Assembly: GCA_021397835.1 (NCBI GenBank)
Contig: JAJFZO010000575.1
Span: 4,779,001 to 4,843,000 of the forward strand
Reading direction: 5' to 3'
DNA: 64,000 nucleotides
Source of the DNA: Moringa oleifera
Taxonomy: Eukaryota; Streptophyta; Magnoliopsida; Brassicales; Moringaceae
This document shows, one piece after another, positions 1 to 11,707 of this stretch. The translations under genes were made by a program, and so were the position numbers. Under the pieces are notes generated by a model that did not search any database, was not told the DNA's origin, and worked only from the letters and a program-made list of their open reading frames with translations. How positions within the stretch are numbered: the stretch's first letter is position 1; each line of letters opens with the position of its first letter.

Positions 1-3000
1 GGTGGTGAGGGTGATCATGTCAAGAGTTGCAATATGGAAGTAGATACTTCCGTTTATCAGAAAGAGAATGAAACTCCTGAATCTACACATACATCAGAAA
101 TCCTTCCCTGTGTTTCTGTTGAATCTACTCATATAGAGCATTTACCAAAAGTTCATGGTGAGGTGTCATTGCCTTTGGGTGTTGAAAGTAGCGGGGATGA
201 TCAATTCAAGAATTGTGATATGGATGTAGACCCTTCTGATTCACAAACCCAATCTCTGAAAATTTTTGGCACTAGCTCTTGTATAGAAAGACATGCTGTT
301 GAACAAATGTCCGTAGGGGTTGAAAATGCTGATGGCTGTCATGTTGAGGCTCGAAGTATACATGCTGACCCTTTAGATGCCAAAAGATCTCCATTGGGGC
401 ATATTACAGCTGGTTCTACCAATGTAGAGCTCTTTGCTAGAGATAATGATGAAATTCCAGCTGGAAAAACAGAAAATTCTTTTGGGGTTCATGATACAGA
501 AATTAATTCCTTGGGAACACAAGCATCGTCAGCAAAAGACATCTCTTGTGAATCTGTGGTTAGAGAACTTGTTCAAGAAGAGCATGGTAAAGGGCATGGA
601 ATTGGGAATTATGAGGATGAATGCCTCAAAGTTTGCAATATGGAAATTAGCCCTGTGGAAGACAAAGCAACGTTGCTTAAGATTGCTGAAACTGCCAGTC
701 TAGCGACGATTCAGCACGATCATGATAGTGCTGAGCTGCAGTCTGGGGTTGAAAGTATGGGCAATGCTCCAATTAGGGCTTCCAGCATGGGAGTACAATC
801 TCCAGAACCGTGTATGTCATTGACAACAGATATTGCTGCTGAATCTGGCAAGAAGGAGCAAGATCTTGCTGGAGCCCAACTGCAGCAAGGGGTTGAAAAT
901 GGTAACGGTGGGGTCTGCGACTTGCAAATAGACCCTGCTGAAATGCAGGATTCATTGCCAAAAGTTTTATCTTGCTTGAATGAGCAAGAGCCAAATGCAT
1001 CTGAAGCTCAAGTGGGAGATCAAATATACGCTTTTGAGGTTGATGGCACTTTAACAGAAATTATGTTGGAGCCAAATGAATCTAAAGCTCAAGTGAGAGA
1101 TCAAATGGATGCTTGTCAGGCTGATGGCACTGTAGCAGAAACTATCTCAGAAAACATTGCGCTGCCCACAAAGTCCCTGGTGATTGTGGAAGAAAAGGCA
1201 GATGGCTTTTGTGATAAAGATCCTGTTGAGAACTTGGTGGCTGTGGAGGAAACAAAGGGGCCTGAAGCTGGAATGGTTGATGATACAGACATCCCACATG
1301 TGGGGAGGATCATGGCAAATGATTCATTAAATATGGTTCAGCCTTCTTCTTCTGTGATGGTAAATGAAGAGAAAATTGAGGTTTTATCAGAAGTGCCAGG
1401 TGAGATAAAAGTATCTGAATCTGGATTACGGGATCAAGTTGATGTATCTCATGCTGGCATTGTGGTGCCTGAACACTTGTCAGAAAAATTAGTTTTACCT
1501 GAATCTTCCTTGCCAACAGAGGAAAAAAGTGATGAGCAATCATCCAAGGAAGATCCAGTTTGCGGTCCTGTGGCATTATGTCAGTCAATTGAGTCCGGAA
1601 GTGGGAAGACTATTCAAATGGATGTAATGCAGATTGATGGTGTTAAGCCAGAAAATATGCATGAAAGTGCAGTTATGCCTTCATCATTGTTGCCAACAGA
1701 GGAAAAGAATGTTGTAAGTCCATCAGCGGAAGAGAAGGTCATGAGTTCATCTGAGGACCATCCACATTGCAGCTCTGTAGTTGTGGAGGAATCAAGAATC
1801 AACGAAGCTGAAGTTGGTGAGCAAATGGGTGCGCATCAGTTGGGTGCTGTTTTAGCGGAAAATACATCAGACAACATGTTTCAGCACTTAACCTCGGCTG
1901 AAACTCAGCAAGAAAAGGCAGAGGGCTTATGTGGAAAGAGCCCACTTTGCAGCTCGGTTATGCCAGAGGAATTGAAATGTTCTGAGACTGGAAAGGATGA
2001 TCAAACTGATGTGTTTCACATCAGAGATATGGTAGCTGAAAATATATCTGAAAATTTAATAATGCCTTCGTCGTCCTTGATGAAGCTGGAAAAGAAGTCT
2101 GAGGACTCCCCTGGGAAGGGTCCCATTTTCAGCTCAGCTGCATTGGAGGAATCAATAGGGTCTGAAATTGAGAAGGAAGATCAAACAGTCATATCTTATG
2201 CATCTGAAAACACGGGTTTGTCTTTATCCTCCTTAGAGACAGAGCAAGGAACTGTTGAAGGGGCACCTGAAAGGGATCCACATAGCAGCTTGGCAGTACA
2301 GGAGGAATCAGACAGATCTGAAACAGGAAAGAGTGATCAAATGCCTGCATTAGAGCCCAGTAGCTTCGAGCCTGGAAGTGCACCTGAAGACATGGGCCTG
2401 CCTTTGTCTGTGTCAGTTGAGGGGGGAGAAAAGATTGCGGTCTCATCAGTCTCATCTGATATTGGCCCACACTGCAGCTCAGCAGCACTGGATGAATCAA
2501 AGGGGATTGAAGATGAACATGATGATAGAATTAATGTACCTTGTGCTGGTGTAGTTGACCCTGAAAATACTTCTGAAAATGTAGTTGCGCCTACGTCTTC
2601 TGCAGCTATAGAGGAAGGAAACACAAATGGTTCATTGAAGGAGAGGCTAGTTGGTGACTCAGTAATGCTAAAAGGATCTGATGGCTCTCAAACAGAACTG
2701 AGTGACAAAGTGGATGTTTGTCAAGTTGGTAGTGATGTGCTTGAGAATTTGTCAGAGAATGTGGTTGTGGTGCCTTCTTCCTCGGTGACAGAAGAGGGAA
2801 TTGTTGATGGCTCACCTGTGAAGGATCCAGTTGGTAGTTCAGTAGCACCATTGGATTCAAAAAAATTTGAAGCTGATGCAAATGACCCACTCGACGGCAG
2901 TCAGGATAGTGAGCGTGTGCCAGAAAGTGCAAGTGAAGACAGACCCACAACTTCCTTGGCACCGGACAAACAAAAGACAGAGGAGCCAAAAAGGTCTGAA

Positions 3001-3009
3001 TCTGATTAG
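1..3009 (+). CDS. Acidic, internally repetitive large protein, C-terminal part (5' end outside window)
   Basis: The reading frame is open from base 1, with no stop before the first in-window ATG at 34, so this is the 3' part of a larger gene. About 1000 residues are seen, ending in RSESD and a TAG stop. The product is rich in Glu, Asp, Ser and Val, and has no catalytic motif, zinc finger or membrane segment. Two degenerate repeat types are visible. Residues 1-330 carry units of about 75 residues around a C-x-M-x-V/I-x-P core and a GVES/GVEN phrase. From about residue 330 to the end there are a dozen or more units of 45-50 residues with the pattern S-S-V-x-x-E-E-S, D-Q-x-D-V, E-N-x-S-E-N and P-S-S-S-L. 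This looks like a disordered acidic tail of a nuclear protein. The long acidic tail of SYD-type SWI/SNF ATPases came to mind but cannot be supported here. Function is unknown. Confidence 0.75.
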   Translation, partial: GGEGDHVKSCNMEVDTSVYQKENETPESTHTSEILPCVSVESTHIEHLPKVHGEVSLPLGVESSGDDQFKNCDMDVDPSDSQTQSLKIFGTSSCIERHAVEQMSVGVENADGCHVEARSIHADPLDAKRSPLGHITAGSTNVELFARDNDEIPAGKTENSFGVHDTEINSLGTQASSAKDISCESVVRELVQEEHGKGHGIGNYEDECLKVCNMEISPVEDKATLLKIAETASLATIQHDHDSAELQSGVESMGNAPIRASSMGVQSPEPCMSLTTDIAAESGKKEQDLAGAQLQQGVENGNGGVCDLQIDPAEMQDSLPKVLSCLNEQEPNASEAQVGDQIYAFEVDGTLTEIMLEPNESKAQVRDQMDACQADGTVAETISENIALPTKSLVIVEEKADGFCDKDPVENLVAVEETKGPEAGMVDDTDIPHVGRIMANDSLNMVQPSSSVMVNEEKIEVLSEVPGEIKVSESGLRDQVDVSHAGIVVPEHLSEKLVLPESSLPTEEKSDEQSSKEDPVCGPVALCQSIESGSGKTIQMDVMQIDGVKPENMHESAVMPSSLLPTEEKNVVSPSAEEKVMSSSEDHPHCSSVVVEESRINEAEVGEQMGAHQLGAVLAENTSDNMFQHLTSAETQQEKAEGLCGKSPLCSSVMPEELKCSETGKDDQTDVFHIRDMVAENISENLIMPSSSLMKLEKKSEDSPGKGPIFSSAALEESIGSEIEKEDQTVISYASENTGLSLSSLETEQGTVEGAPERDPHSSLAVQEESDRSETGKSDQMPALEPSSFEPGSAPEDMGLPLSVSVEGGEKIAVSSVSSDIGPHCSSAALDESKGIEDEHDDRINVPCAGVVDPENTSENVVAPTSSAAIEEGNTNGSLKERLVGDSVMLKGSDGSQTELSDKVDVCQVGSDVLENLSENVVVVPSSSVTEEGIVDGSPVKDPVGSSVAPLDSKKFEADANDPLDGSQDSERVPESASEDRPTTSLAPDKQKTEEPKRSESD

Positions 3010-5708
3010 TCAATTAAATTTAAACTTTTGCTGTACAGTTGTAATTTCAACTAAACTGAACTGGTTCTACATATCATTGTGGCAGAATTGACACTCCTGT
3101 GAATTTTGCCCTACTGTCATTTAACACAAGGAGAATGAAATGTAGTAACAGTAGAGTAAATTTAATCGTAGGCATCTCTTGAAGTCTCTGCTTATGCATT
3201 GAAAAGTCATTTCAGCCTAAAAGAGTACTAAATGCAAGTAACATAGGTCTTTATTTATCAGTCCCCTTATAAAAGGTATTGCAATCCTTAGCTACTGGTA
3301 ACTCTGTTTAAGCATAAATCTGTTTTCTGTTAAGTATAAACTGGTTTTTAAGTATGAAAAGTTTAGGAATTGGGTGTCCTCGGATATTAAGTCTTTAGTT
3401 ACCATTCCTGTTATTAGCAATTTGAAAATTCTTATGGGATGTTTGGTTAGTGAAATTAATTGAAAAAATAAATTGAGTATTTTTAAAAATAAAAATAAAA
3501 TGAATATTTTTAAAATAAAAAATAAAAAATTATTATGTTTATTGAAATTGAATAGAATATAAATGTAGTTTTATGTGTTCGGTTTATTAAAAAATAAATA
3601 AAATATTAAAATGAGTTTAAAGGATTGATATATTATTAAATTAATTAATTATAATTTAATTAATATTTTATAAATTTTTTATAAGAAAATAATATTAATT
3701 AAATAATATATTAATAATTATTTTTTATTTTAAAATTAATATTATAAAATTAAATACTATTATTAATATTTTAATAATAATATTTTTATAAATTATTTAA
3801 AAAATAAAAATAAAATTATTATATATAGAGTTATTTAAGAATTTCATCAGGGTACATTGAAAATAAAAAAATGTGTAATTATTTTTTGTTTTTATGTAAT
3901 AGTTATTTTAAAAGTTAATTTTAGAATAGTTATTTTAAATTTTTAAAAAATAAAAATGTATTAAAAAATTATAATTTTTTAGTAAAAATAAAATAAATAT
4001 TAATAAAATAATTTTATTTAAAATAAAGTAAAAAAAATTGTATTCCCACGAGCTTAAAATGCTTTGAGACTTGGGGTCCTGTGTATTGTATGCTAATCTT
4101 CTATGCTGCATGGTTAGATAGCCTCATTGACATCTCCAATACTTTCTCAGAAATGCAGACCCATGTTATTTGTGGTGCTGACCAAGAAAAGCAGAAAGAT
4201 AGCAGAGAGTTCTTACATTTGGATCATTTCATAGTCAGATATAGCTCCTACATTTTGGGTCATTCTATAATCAGATTTAGTTCCTACATTTGGGTCAATT
4301 TCATAATCAGATTTAGCTCCTTCAAAAATACCTTTTTCATGTTTCATGAAACTTGAGAAAAGAAAAAGAAAAAAATCTGATCTTAAACTAAAATCAAAAT
4401 CAAATCAAAGATGGAGGTGTTATAAATTGAATGATTTTTTAAATTAATGATCGAAACATTTAAAATATTACAAATTGTATTAATATGATTTAATTTTTTT
4501 AAAAAATTAAACAGTCGATTTTCAATCAGATTGTACTGCTTTTAACAAATATTTAATCCACTATCTTTTTCTAATTTTTTATTACTTAAAAATTTTAAAT
4601 TCATATTTTTTTGGCAAAACTCTTAAATTTAAAGTAAGATGAATATATGATTTTATTTATTATAATTTATTTTTTTGAATTTTATAATTTAAATTACTTA
4701 TGTTTATGTTTGATATTTAAATTTTTGTAACTCGTAATAAACTAATGTGGTCTGATATTTATTTAAAAAAATATTCTTATCCAAATGGTACTGTCATCTA
4801 AATCAAATTACACTATTAAAAATAACTATGAAACCACGTCAATTCGATCAAATCGCGCCGCGATCCCCACTAACGAAAGAGATGAGGAAATGAACGGACA
4901 AGATAAATCTTAGCTGAAACTGCATACGGGCGTATAAACTAAGAAAGGGAAGCAAGTGATTTTCCTTCCCTTGATTTGGTGTTGGCCAACTGTAGACTGG
5001 CCGAAGAACACCACAAGGGCTAGTTTCCGTGCAGGCGCTCTATAGTCAACGCCACCACTGAAAATGGAAACTAGAAACGTTTGGGTAAACCCTCTTCCCC
5101 TTGTCTTTCTGCTTTTCCTTCGTATTTTCACTCTTGTTTCTGGGAAAATAGTGGGAAGCTGAAAGAGAAATTGGGATTCTCAATCTGATCTATTTTCAAT
5201 TCCGAGCAGTTCAAGCTTGCCACTTCCCATTACGGTTTTCTTCTTCTCTTTTTATATATTTTTAAATAAGAAAAAGAAAAGAAAAGTAGCCCATCCTTAA
5301 TTTTCTTTTGACCTTCAGTCCCACAGAACTAGGAAAAAGAAAAAAGCTTTTGGCATATTCCTCATTCTCAATTCCAGGGCTTTTGACAGATTTTTTTTCA
5401 ATTTTCAGATGCGGGGTCCTTAACTTTGCCATCTATTTCCTTTTGAGATCATCTTATATTTATGTAGCTCCTGTTTGGTTCCCCTGAAAGTATAGACCCA
5501 AAAAGAGAAATAAGAAAGGACGTTCAAGGTCACTTTGATGCTAGTGTAACCTGATTTACATTTCTTCACTAACCACGTCTCTATATGAAGTATCAAGTCC
5601 AGTCTCATTAATCATTAGTACCGCATCTATATAACTACCTGAATTATCTTTCATTTGTTTTGTCTTTCTTTTGAAATTTAGCTTGCTTCCTCTTCTGCTG
5701 ACCGACGT
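3010..5708. other. Intergenic: 3' UTR, AT-rich block, short tandem repeat, DHQ-SDH promoter and leader
   Basis: About 3010-3200 is probably 3' UTR of the acidic-protein gene. Positions 3437-4040 are very AT-rich, made of A/T runs with no coding signal. A 36-bp tandem repeat follows at 4211-4321. About 4850-5708 is the likely promoter and 5' leader of the DHQ-SDH gene. It contains a 33-codon plus-strand ORF at 5064 with a hydrophobic start, which may be a uORF or an upstream leader exon; I cannot decide which. Confidence 0.5.
4211..4321. repeat. Three-unit 36-bp tandem repeat
   Basis: Units run 4211-4245, 4246-4281 and 4282-4317, followed by the first bases of a fourth. Each starts TCCTACATTT (TCTTACATTT in the first) and ends with a CAGATTTAG-like phrase. 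Units differ by a few substitutions and one-base indels, so the array is old. It lies between genes and has no evident function. Confidence 0.8.
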
Positions 5709-8700
5709 ATGGAGAGTGGGGGGATTAGGAAGAATCCAACTTTGGTTTGTGCTCCAATTATGGGCGACTCCATAGATGAGATGATAACTGATGCTGTTAA
5801 AGCAAAAGCCACTGGTGCTGACCTTGTGGAAATTCGATTAGATAGTTTGAAGAGCTTCAGTCCTTATGAGAACCTCAAGATCATAATTAGAGAGTGTCCT
5901 TTGCCCACTCTCTTTACCTACAGGTTTGTGATTGAAATTCAGATTTTCATGGTCAATTCAGTTCTTGTGGTATGTATATGGGTTTTAATTTGTTGGAAGT
6001 TGTTGTCTGGGCACTTGCATTTCATTGTTCAGATGGAAAAACTCCCCATGATCATGGTCTTCCAAATTTTGAAGTTATGTGACCCATTCTTGGCATGAGG
6101 AAGCTAAAGAATAAAGAAAAAGAGAAGAAAAGAAAAGGAAAAAAAAAGAACTTCATGTTGCCCTCCATTTTAGATTCCTTGGAAATCAAGAAAAAAAAAG
6201 TGTGGTTTAAATAAGAGTGTAGGTGACAAAACATGCAGTTGTTCCTTGGTATGCTAATGATGATGCACTTTGTTTTCCGGTTTGTGGTTTCTGAGCACTC
6301 CATTTAGTTTAGATTCATATGTAATTAGTCGATACAGCTATTACATTAAGGGTATGATTCAGTACATTGTTTAGGTCACTTTTTCTGTGTTTCAATTATT
6401 CTAGCTTTAAGGATTATTAATCTCTGATTTATTTACTGAATTTTTCCTTCCAGTCGAACATGTCCAACTGGACTAGATTTTGATTGTCTTTAACAGCACA
6501 CCTAAGGCCACTGTGCACCTTTGCTGACCTTTGGTTGAGTTATGTCTACTTTGGCTTCTTTGGGGGGAAGCTTGCTGTCAAGTATGGAAGAAGCATAATG
6601 CTTGTTGGTTTCAAAATTTGAAGCATCTGGACTGATTCATATATATATATTCCATTCGATTTATAAATTGCTAATTTTGATGGAGCAAGATGGATTAAAT
6701 TGACTGTTTTCCATTACCAGAGATACTCTTTTCCTTGATAGTGCCTTGTACTACTATTTTGCTAATTGACTTCTCCCTTGGCTTCCTTATACAGTTGCAT
6801 ATGTATGGGAACGACATCCACATCACCATGAGAAGTTAAATTCTAGTAAAACTAAAATATTGCAAATGTGTTTTTTATGGGTTTCTGCTCGTCCGAAATA
6901 AGGGAATACTCATATTTTCAGGTTATTATAGCTAACTGCTTTCAGAATATTACTCGTTGCATCTTATAGGAAGCCCCAATGATGGGTCTTACTGACTTAT
7001 TTCATTTTCCTAGGCCAAAATGGGAGGGTGGTCAATATGATGGTGACGAAAAAGAGCGATTAGATGCCCTCCGATTGGCAATGGAGTTGGGAGCTGATTA
7101 CGTTGATGTTGAGCTTCAGGTTGCTTTCTCATTATAGGCAACTCAAAAAGAAAATTAAATTTTTGAATCCTTGATTGGTAGGCTTCTCAAGTTCAAATAT
7201 GTGAACTATTGTACATGAGCTATAGAGGTGCCTTGTGTGATGTTAACTTCAATATAACCTTTAAAAACTTGGTTACCGTTTTGTTTGCATGCTGTTGTCA
7301 GTCCTTAAAATTATAAATTTTCTATTTCCCCTTTGGAACAATTTTATGTATTTTATATAAATTCATAACCCAAGTTTTCCTTTTCATTGCCTTCACTGGT
7401 TTGGGGAGCTTATTAAGTTTCCTTCTTCTGTTTAGTGGGGTATCAAACTCTGTGCATTTTGGCAGAAAGTTTAACAGTAGAAATGCTGGCATCTTTCTTT
7501 CAGCAGTGACTTACGTACTTTTGGTTGAGGAACTGCTTGCTGTGTTCTGGATTATTTTCATGACATCGAAGTTATAAACACGTGAGAATGAATACTGATG
7601 CACTCCAAAATGAACAGCTCACTTTATCAAGTGTCATCAGCAAGATGTCATATAATTAAACTCTGCAGTTGGATTTTGAAAGCTGAATAACCTTTTTCAG
7701 TTTTAATTATGTTTTTCTATGCAGGTTGCTAGTGAGTTTGTCAAATCTATACATGGAAAGAAGCCTGAGAAATTCAAAGTCATTGTTTCCTCTCACAATT
7801 ATGAGAATACTCCATCTGTTGAGGATCTTGGTAACCTTGTTGCAAGAATGCAAGCAACTGGAGCTGACATAGTGAAGATTGCAACGGTAGCCTTGGACAT
7901 CACTGATGTTGCACGGATTTTCCAGATAACTGTTCATTCTCAGGTAAGCAGCATATGTAGCGTTCCAGTGATTCTAAGATTTAAGCTTAATCTGAAGTCT
8001 CTCCTTGTTATGCATTGGAATTTATTGGAAAGAGAACAGTGTTAACTTCTATTCTTTTTTCTTTAATCTCTTTCCTTGTTCCATTTACCGTATCATTAAA
8101 CCTTGTGAATTAATGGTTTTTCAGGATTTTTTATACGATCTTTATGGGTTTAATTTAGTTTTTGTTGGAATTTTCAGGTCCCAGTAATTGGAATTGTAAT
8201 GAGTGAGAGGGGTTTGATTTCACGGATACTTTGTGCAAAATTTGGTGGGTATATCACTTTTGGTACCCTTGAGGCAGGAGTAGTTTCAGCTCCTGGTCAA
8301 CCTACAATGAAGGATCTGTTAAATCTATACAATTTCAGACAAATTGGTCCTGATACTAAGGTGTATGGGATTATTGGGAAGCCTGTCGGTCACAGCAAAT
8401 CACCTATTTTATACAATGAAGCATTCAAGTCAGTTGGTTTTAATGGGGTGTATGTACATTTGTTAGTGGATGACATTGCAAATTTTCTCCAGACTTACTC
8501 ATCTACAGACTTTGCTGGATTCAGGTTATTGTTAAAATATCAGATTTATTGCATGTGAAATAATGATATCCTCTAGCTCTGATTTGAGACCATAATTTGT
8601 TGAGTTTCTCTTCTTCTGATGTGTAGAATTTGTGGGTTTCTTACTGGTTATTGTGATGAGGGAATTATTCTATCATATTCTGTTACATGATTTAATTTAA

Positions 8701-10918
8701 TTTAATTTTATTATGCCGTGGATTTACGTGGTGTATAACTTATCAATAATTCATTTATTATACTTGAATGATGTAACTGTGTGACTTATCTCTCCGGCAG
8801 TTGTACAATTCCTCATAAGGAGGCTGCAGTGAAATGCTGTGATGAGGTCAATCCAGTGGCAAAGGTAATTTATGATGTGTCCCTTATTAGATGCTTGCAT
8901 TATCATCATTAAGTGGCTGGTGCAGATTTTAATCTGAGGTGTTTCCCGTTTCTTATATGCCATACCCATGCATCATGGATCTATTTTCAGTCAATAGGAG
9001 CTGTTAATTGCATGATAAGGAGAGAAAGTGATGGGAAGTTATGTGGCTATAATACGGATTATGTTGGTGCTATTTCTGCTATTGAGGATGGATTGCGAGG
9101 TTCCTACTGTGTTTTCTGAGCTAATTATGGATCTTTCTGGAAGCAACTTTCTTTGAGAGGTGCTAAATTGTAGTAATTTCTTGTTGACAGTTTCAGGTAA
9201 TATAAGTAGTACAGGTGGTTCACCCTTATCTGGTAAATTGTTTGTGGTCATTGGTGCTGGTGGTGCTGGCAAGGCGCTTGCTTATGGTGCAAAAGAAAAG
9301 GGAGCAAAGGTTGTCATTGCCAATCGCACCTATGGTGAGGTTCCAGCTGCAGATTACTTCTTTTTTGTCCAGTAAATTATTTGCTTCTGTGAGTTGTATG
9401 CTAATAGGGGATAAAATGAGGGAGATGCACTGAAAGGTGAAGGGGTGTCATAGATGGTTCAAGCATGTGCAAGTTAGCCTTAGGAATGCATCCGTAAGTT
9501 ATTCAATTCAAATATGTGGTCTGAAGAGGCACGAGGTAAATTTGGGATCACATAGGTTGTGGTAGGTGACACAGGCAATCTCAAAAACCTCACCAAAATT
9601 ATGGTCTTTAATTTCCAATTAAAGGAAATGTAGCTCCACCAATGACTGTCGAATTGTTTTTGCTCTTTGTGTACTATAATGGTATTATTTATGTTTTGGA
9701 TGCAACTCAATATATCTGATGACAGAGATTATTCCTCATTCTCATGAAACGTGAAGAAGGAAAAACAAAAATCCTGAAATGAGCCCTATCAAAGGTTTAT
9801 AAGAGGAAGTTTCAAAACATGTAGAGATACTCATGATTATTGTTACGCAATTTTTTCTTTCCTTTTCTTCCTTTTTTTTTTTTGGGTTGAATCCAACACA
9901 ACTAGGTTTATTGGAGTTTAGTAAGTAGGAGGATGTGACAGTGTTGAAGAAAATGATATGTTCTGGTTCCAATAATCACAGATGTCTTTGTTTTTCCTCT
10001 AATTGATTTAATTAAGCAGATTCTTGATGCTTAGTATATGCTGGATGCTCAATACTTGGTTGACATACCATTTTTGCAAGTTGGCCCTTTTCTTGGTTCA
10101 CCTTGGCTAAGATTTTTATTAATTTGATGATGATCCTTCTTAAATTTATCTATGATTCTTCTAGAACGGGCCAGAGAACTTGCTGAAACAATTGGAGCAG
10201 ATGCTTTGTCTCTGGCTGATTTAGATAATTTCCATCCTGAGAATGGCATGATACTTGCCAACACAACATCTATTGGAATGCAACCAAATGTTGATGAAAC
10301 ACCTATTTCCAAGGTTTGCCTTCTTTCCTTCTTGCCTGATGTTTCATCATAATAGATGAATGAGTCATTGCTCAGTTGAAAAGATCTTGCGTTTGTTGTC
10401 TTTTTAACTTTCCTTTATCCAGAACTCATAATCCGGCATGCTTTTTCCTTAAAAAATGTAGGTCACTTTTCGAACATCATTAGTTGAATTGTCAAAATTT
10501 TGATTTTTACCTTAAGCATGACATGCTTATAGACTTTTAGTGATCTTGATTGAAGTAGCTTGAATGGCCAACAATGGGTCAAGTCTAGAAGAGCGCGTGG
10601 AGTGACCTATTCACTGGTTTTGCAGCATGCATTGAAGTACTATTCACTGGTTTTCGATGCTGTTTACACACCAAAAATAACCAGACTCTTGAGAGAAGCA
10701 GAAGAATCTGGGGCCACTGTTGTTACTGGATTGGAGATGTTTATCAGGCAGGCATATGAACAGTTCGAGAGGTTCACTGGTTTGCCTGGTAAGACCAATT
10801 ACAGTATATCTTATGAAGTCATCATGTGCTTTCAACCTGCCCTAGTATTAATATATTTCTTCACTTCCCATGTGCAGCTCCGAAGGAACTGTTTCGAAAA
10901 ATTATGGAAAATTACTGA
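5709..10918 (+). CDS. DHQ-SDH: Bifunctional 3-dehydroquinate dehydratase / shikimate dehydrogenase, 10 exons
   Basis: Enzyme of the shikimate pathway: 3-dehydroquinate to 3-dehydroshikimate, then NADPH-dependent reduction to shikimate. Exons: 5709-5923, 7014-7119, 7725-7943, 8178-8524, 8801-8864, 8991-9099, 9197-9334, 10165-10313, 10626-10788, 10878-10918. The spliced product is 516 residues. The N-terminal type I dehydratase has His131 (SSHNY) and Schiff-base Lys158 (DIVKIA). The C-terminal dehydrogenase has GKPVGHSKSP, catalytic Lys302 (TIPHKE) and Asp340 (GYNTDYVGA), and a Rossmann GAGGAG at 373-378 followed by NRT, typical of NADP use. The His-Lys and Lys-Asp spacings (27 and 38) match plant relatives. 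All ten exons keep phase. The exon 7 acceptor was chosen at 9197 because it gives the family reading LRGNISS. The ATG at 5709 has an in-frame TAG ten codons upstream and gives no plastid transit peptide. Odd: VYVHLL where VYVPLL is usual, and FIRQA where FIGQA is usual. Confidence 0.95.
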
Positions 10919-11707
10919 GGAGATTTGCTTGGTGTGGCAATATGATTTCATTATATCACTCTTGCAATTGTTATGTAACTCTTTTGATTTATGGCAAATA
11001 AGATTGTTTCATGTCTTTGAATTAATTTTCTTCCATAACTGCTATCTAGCTTCTGTGACTCCTATTAGCAAGATATCAATGCCATCCGATGACTTCCAGG
11101 TACTGGAAATCTGGCTTGTACTCGGATTAACCTGCAATTTTAGCATATTGATCTAAGCAATCAAAATGACAGGATCATAGGCTTCCCCGATTCTGATTTT
11201 CCCTTACTGTTTAGGTGCTAATGGTTTTGTAGGCCTTACCAAGTAGTATTTGTTGTCTAATGTCAAGCTTAGGGGACAAGGGGACCTGAGTTCATGTTGC
11301 CTAATCAAAAATCCTGCCTCTACTGAATGGCAGGGCACCATAGAAGTTAGTAAGTGCCTGAGGAAGCTCCAGGGGAAGGCTAACTGGTTACTCTTCCCTA
11401 ATTGCTTCATGGGTTATTTTTCTTTCCATTATATCCGCCATTGTAAGAAGTCTATGCTAAAAGATGGAAGAAAAACTACTATTAAGAAGCTGATTGGGCT
11501 GCACTTTTTCAAACAGCTGGCACACCACACATTTCAGGCCCAGTAGCAACCCAGGCCCCCGCTGAGGTAAGACCAATGAAACCAATCAGCAAACTCCACA
11601 CAACAACGATTGCGGAATTCCATTTTTCCCTCGCAAAATATGACAGATATCACATGATCGGTTAATTGTGATGTTGTGGGCATCTTTGAAATATGAACTA
11701 GAATGTC
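10919..11707. other. Intergenic between DHQ-SDH and the PPR gene
   Basis: Contains the 3' UTR of DHQ-SDH and the short promoter of the PPR gene. A 98-codon plus-strand frame at 11250-11546 and a 68-codon minus-strand frame overlap each other in a low-complexity way and show no family motif. No gene is called. Confidence 0.5.

Noticed and set aside
3437..4040. A MITE-like element starting GGGATGTTTGGTTAG
   Set aside because: No matching inverted terminus or target-site duplication was found at the other side of the AT-rich block.
11250..11546. 98-codon plus-strand frame between DHQ-SDH and the PPR gene
   Set aside because: No family motif, overlaps an antisense frame of similar length, and fits an intergenic or old repeat-derived sequence better than a gene.
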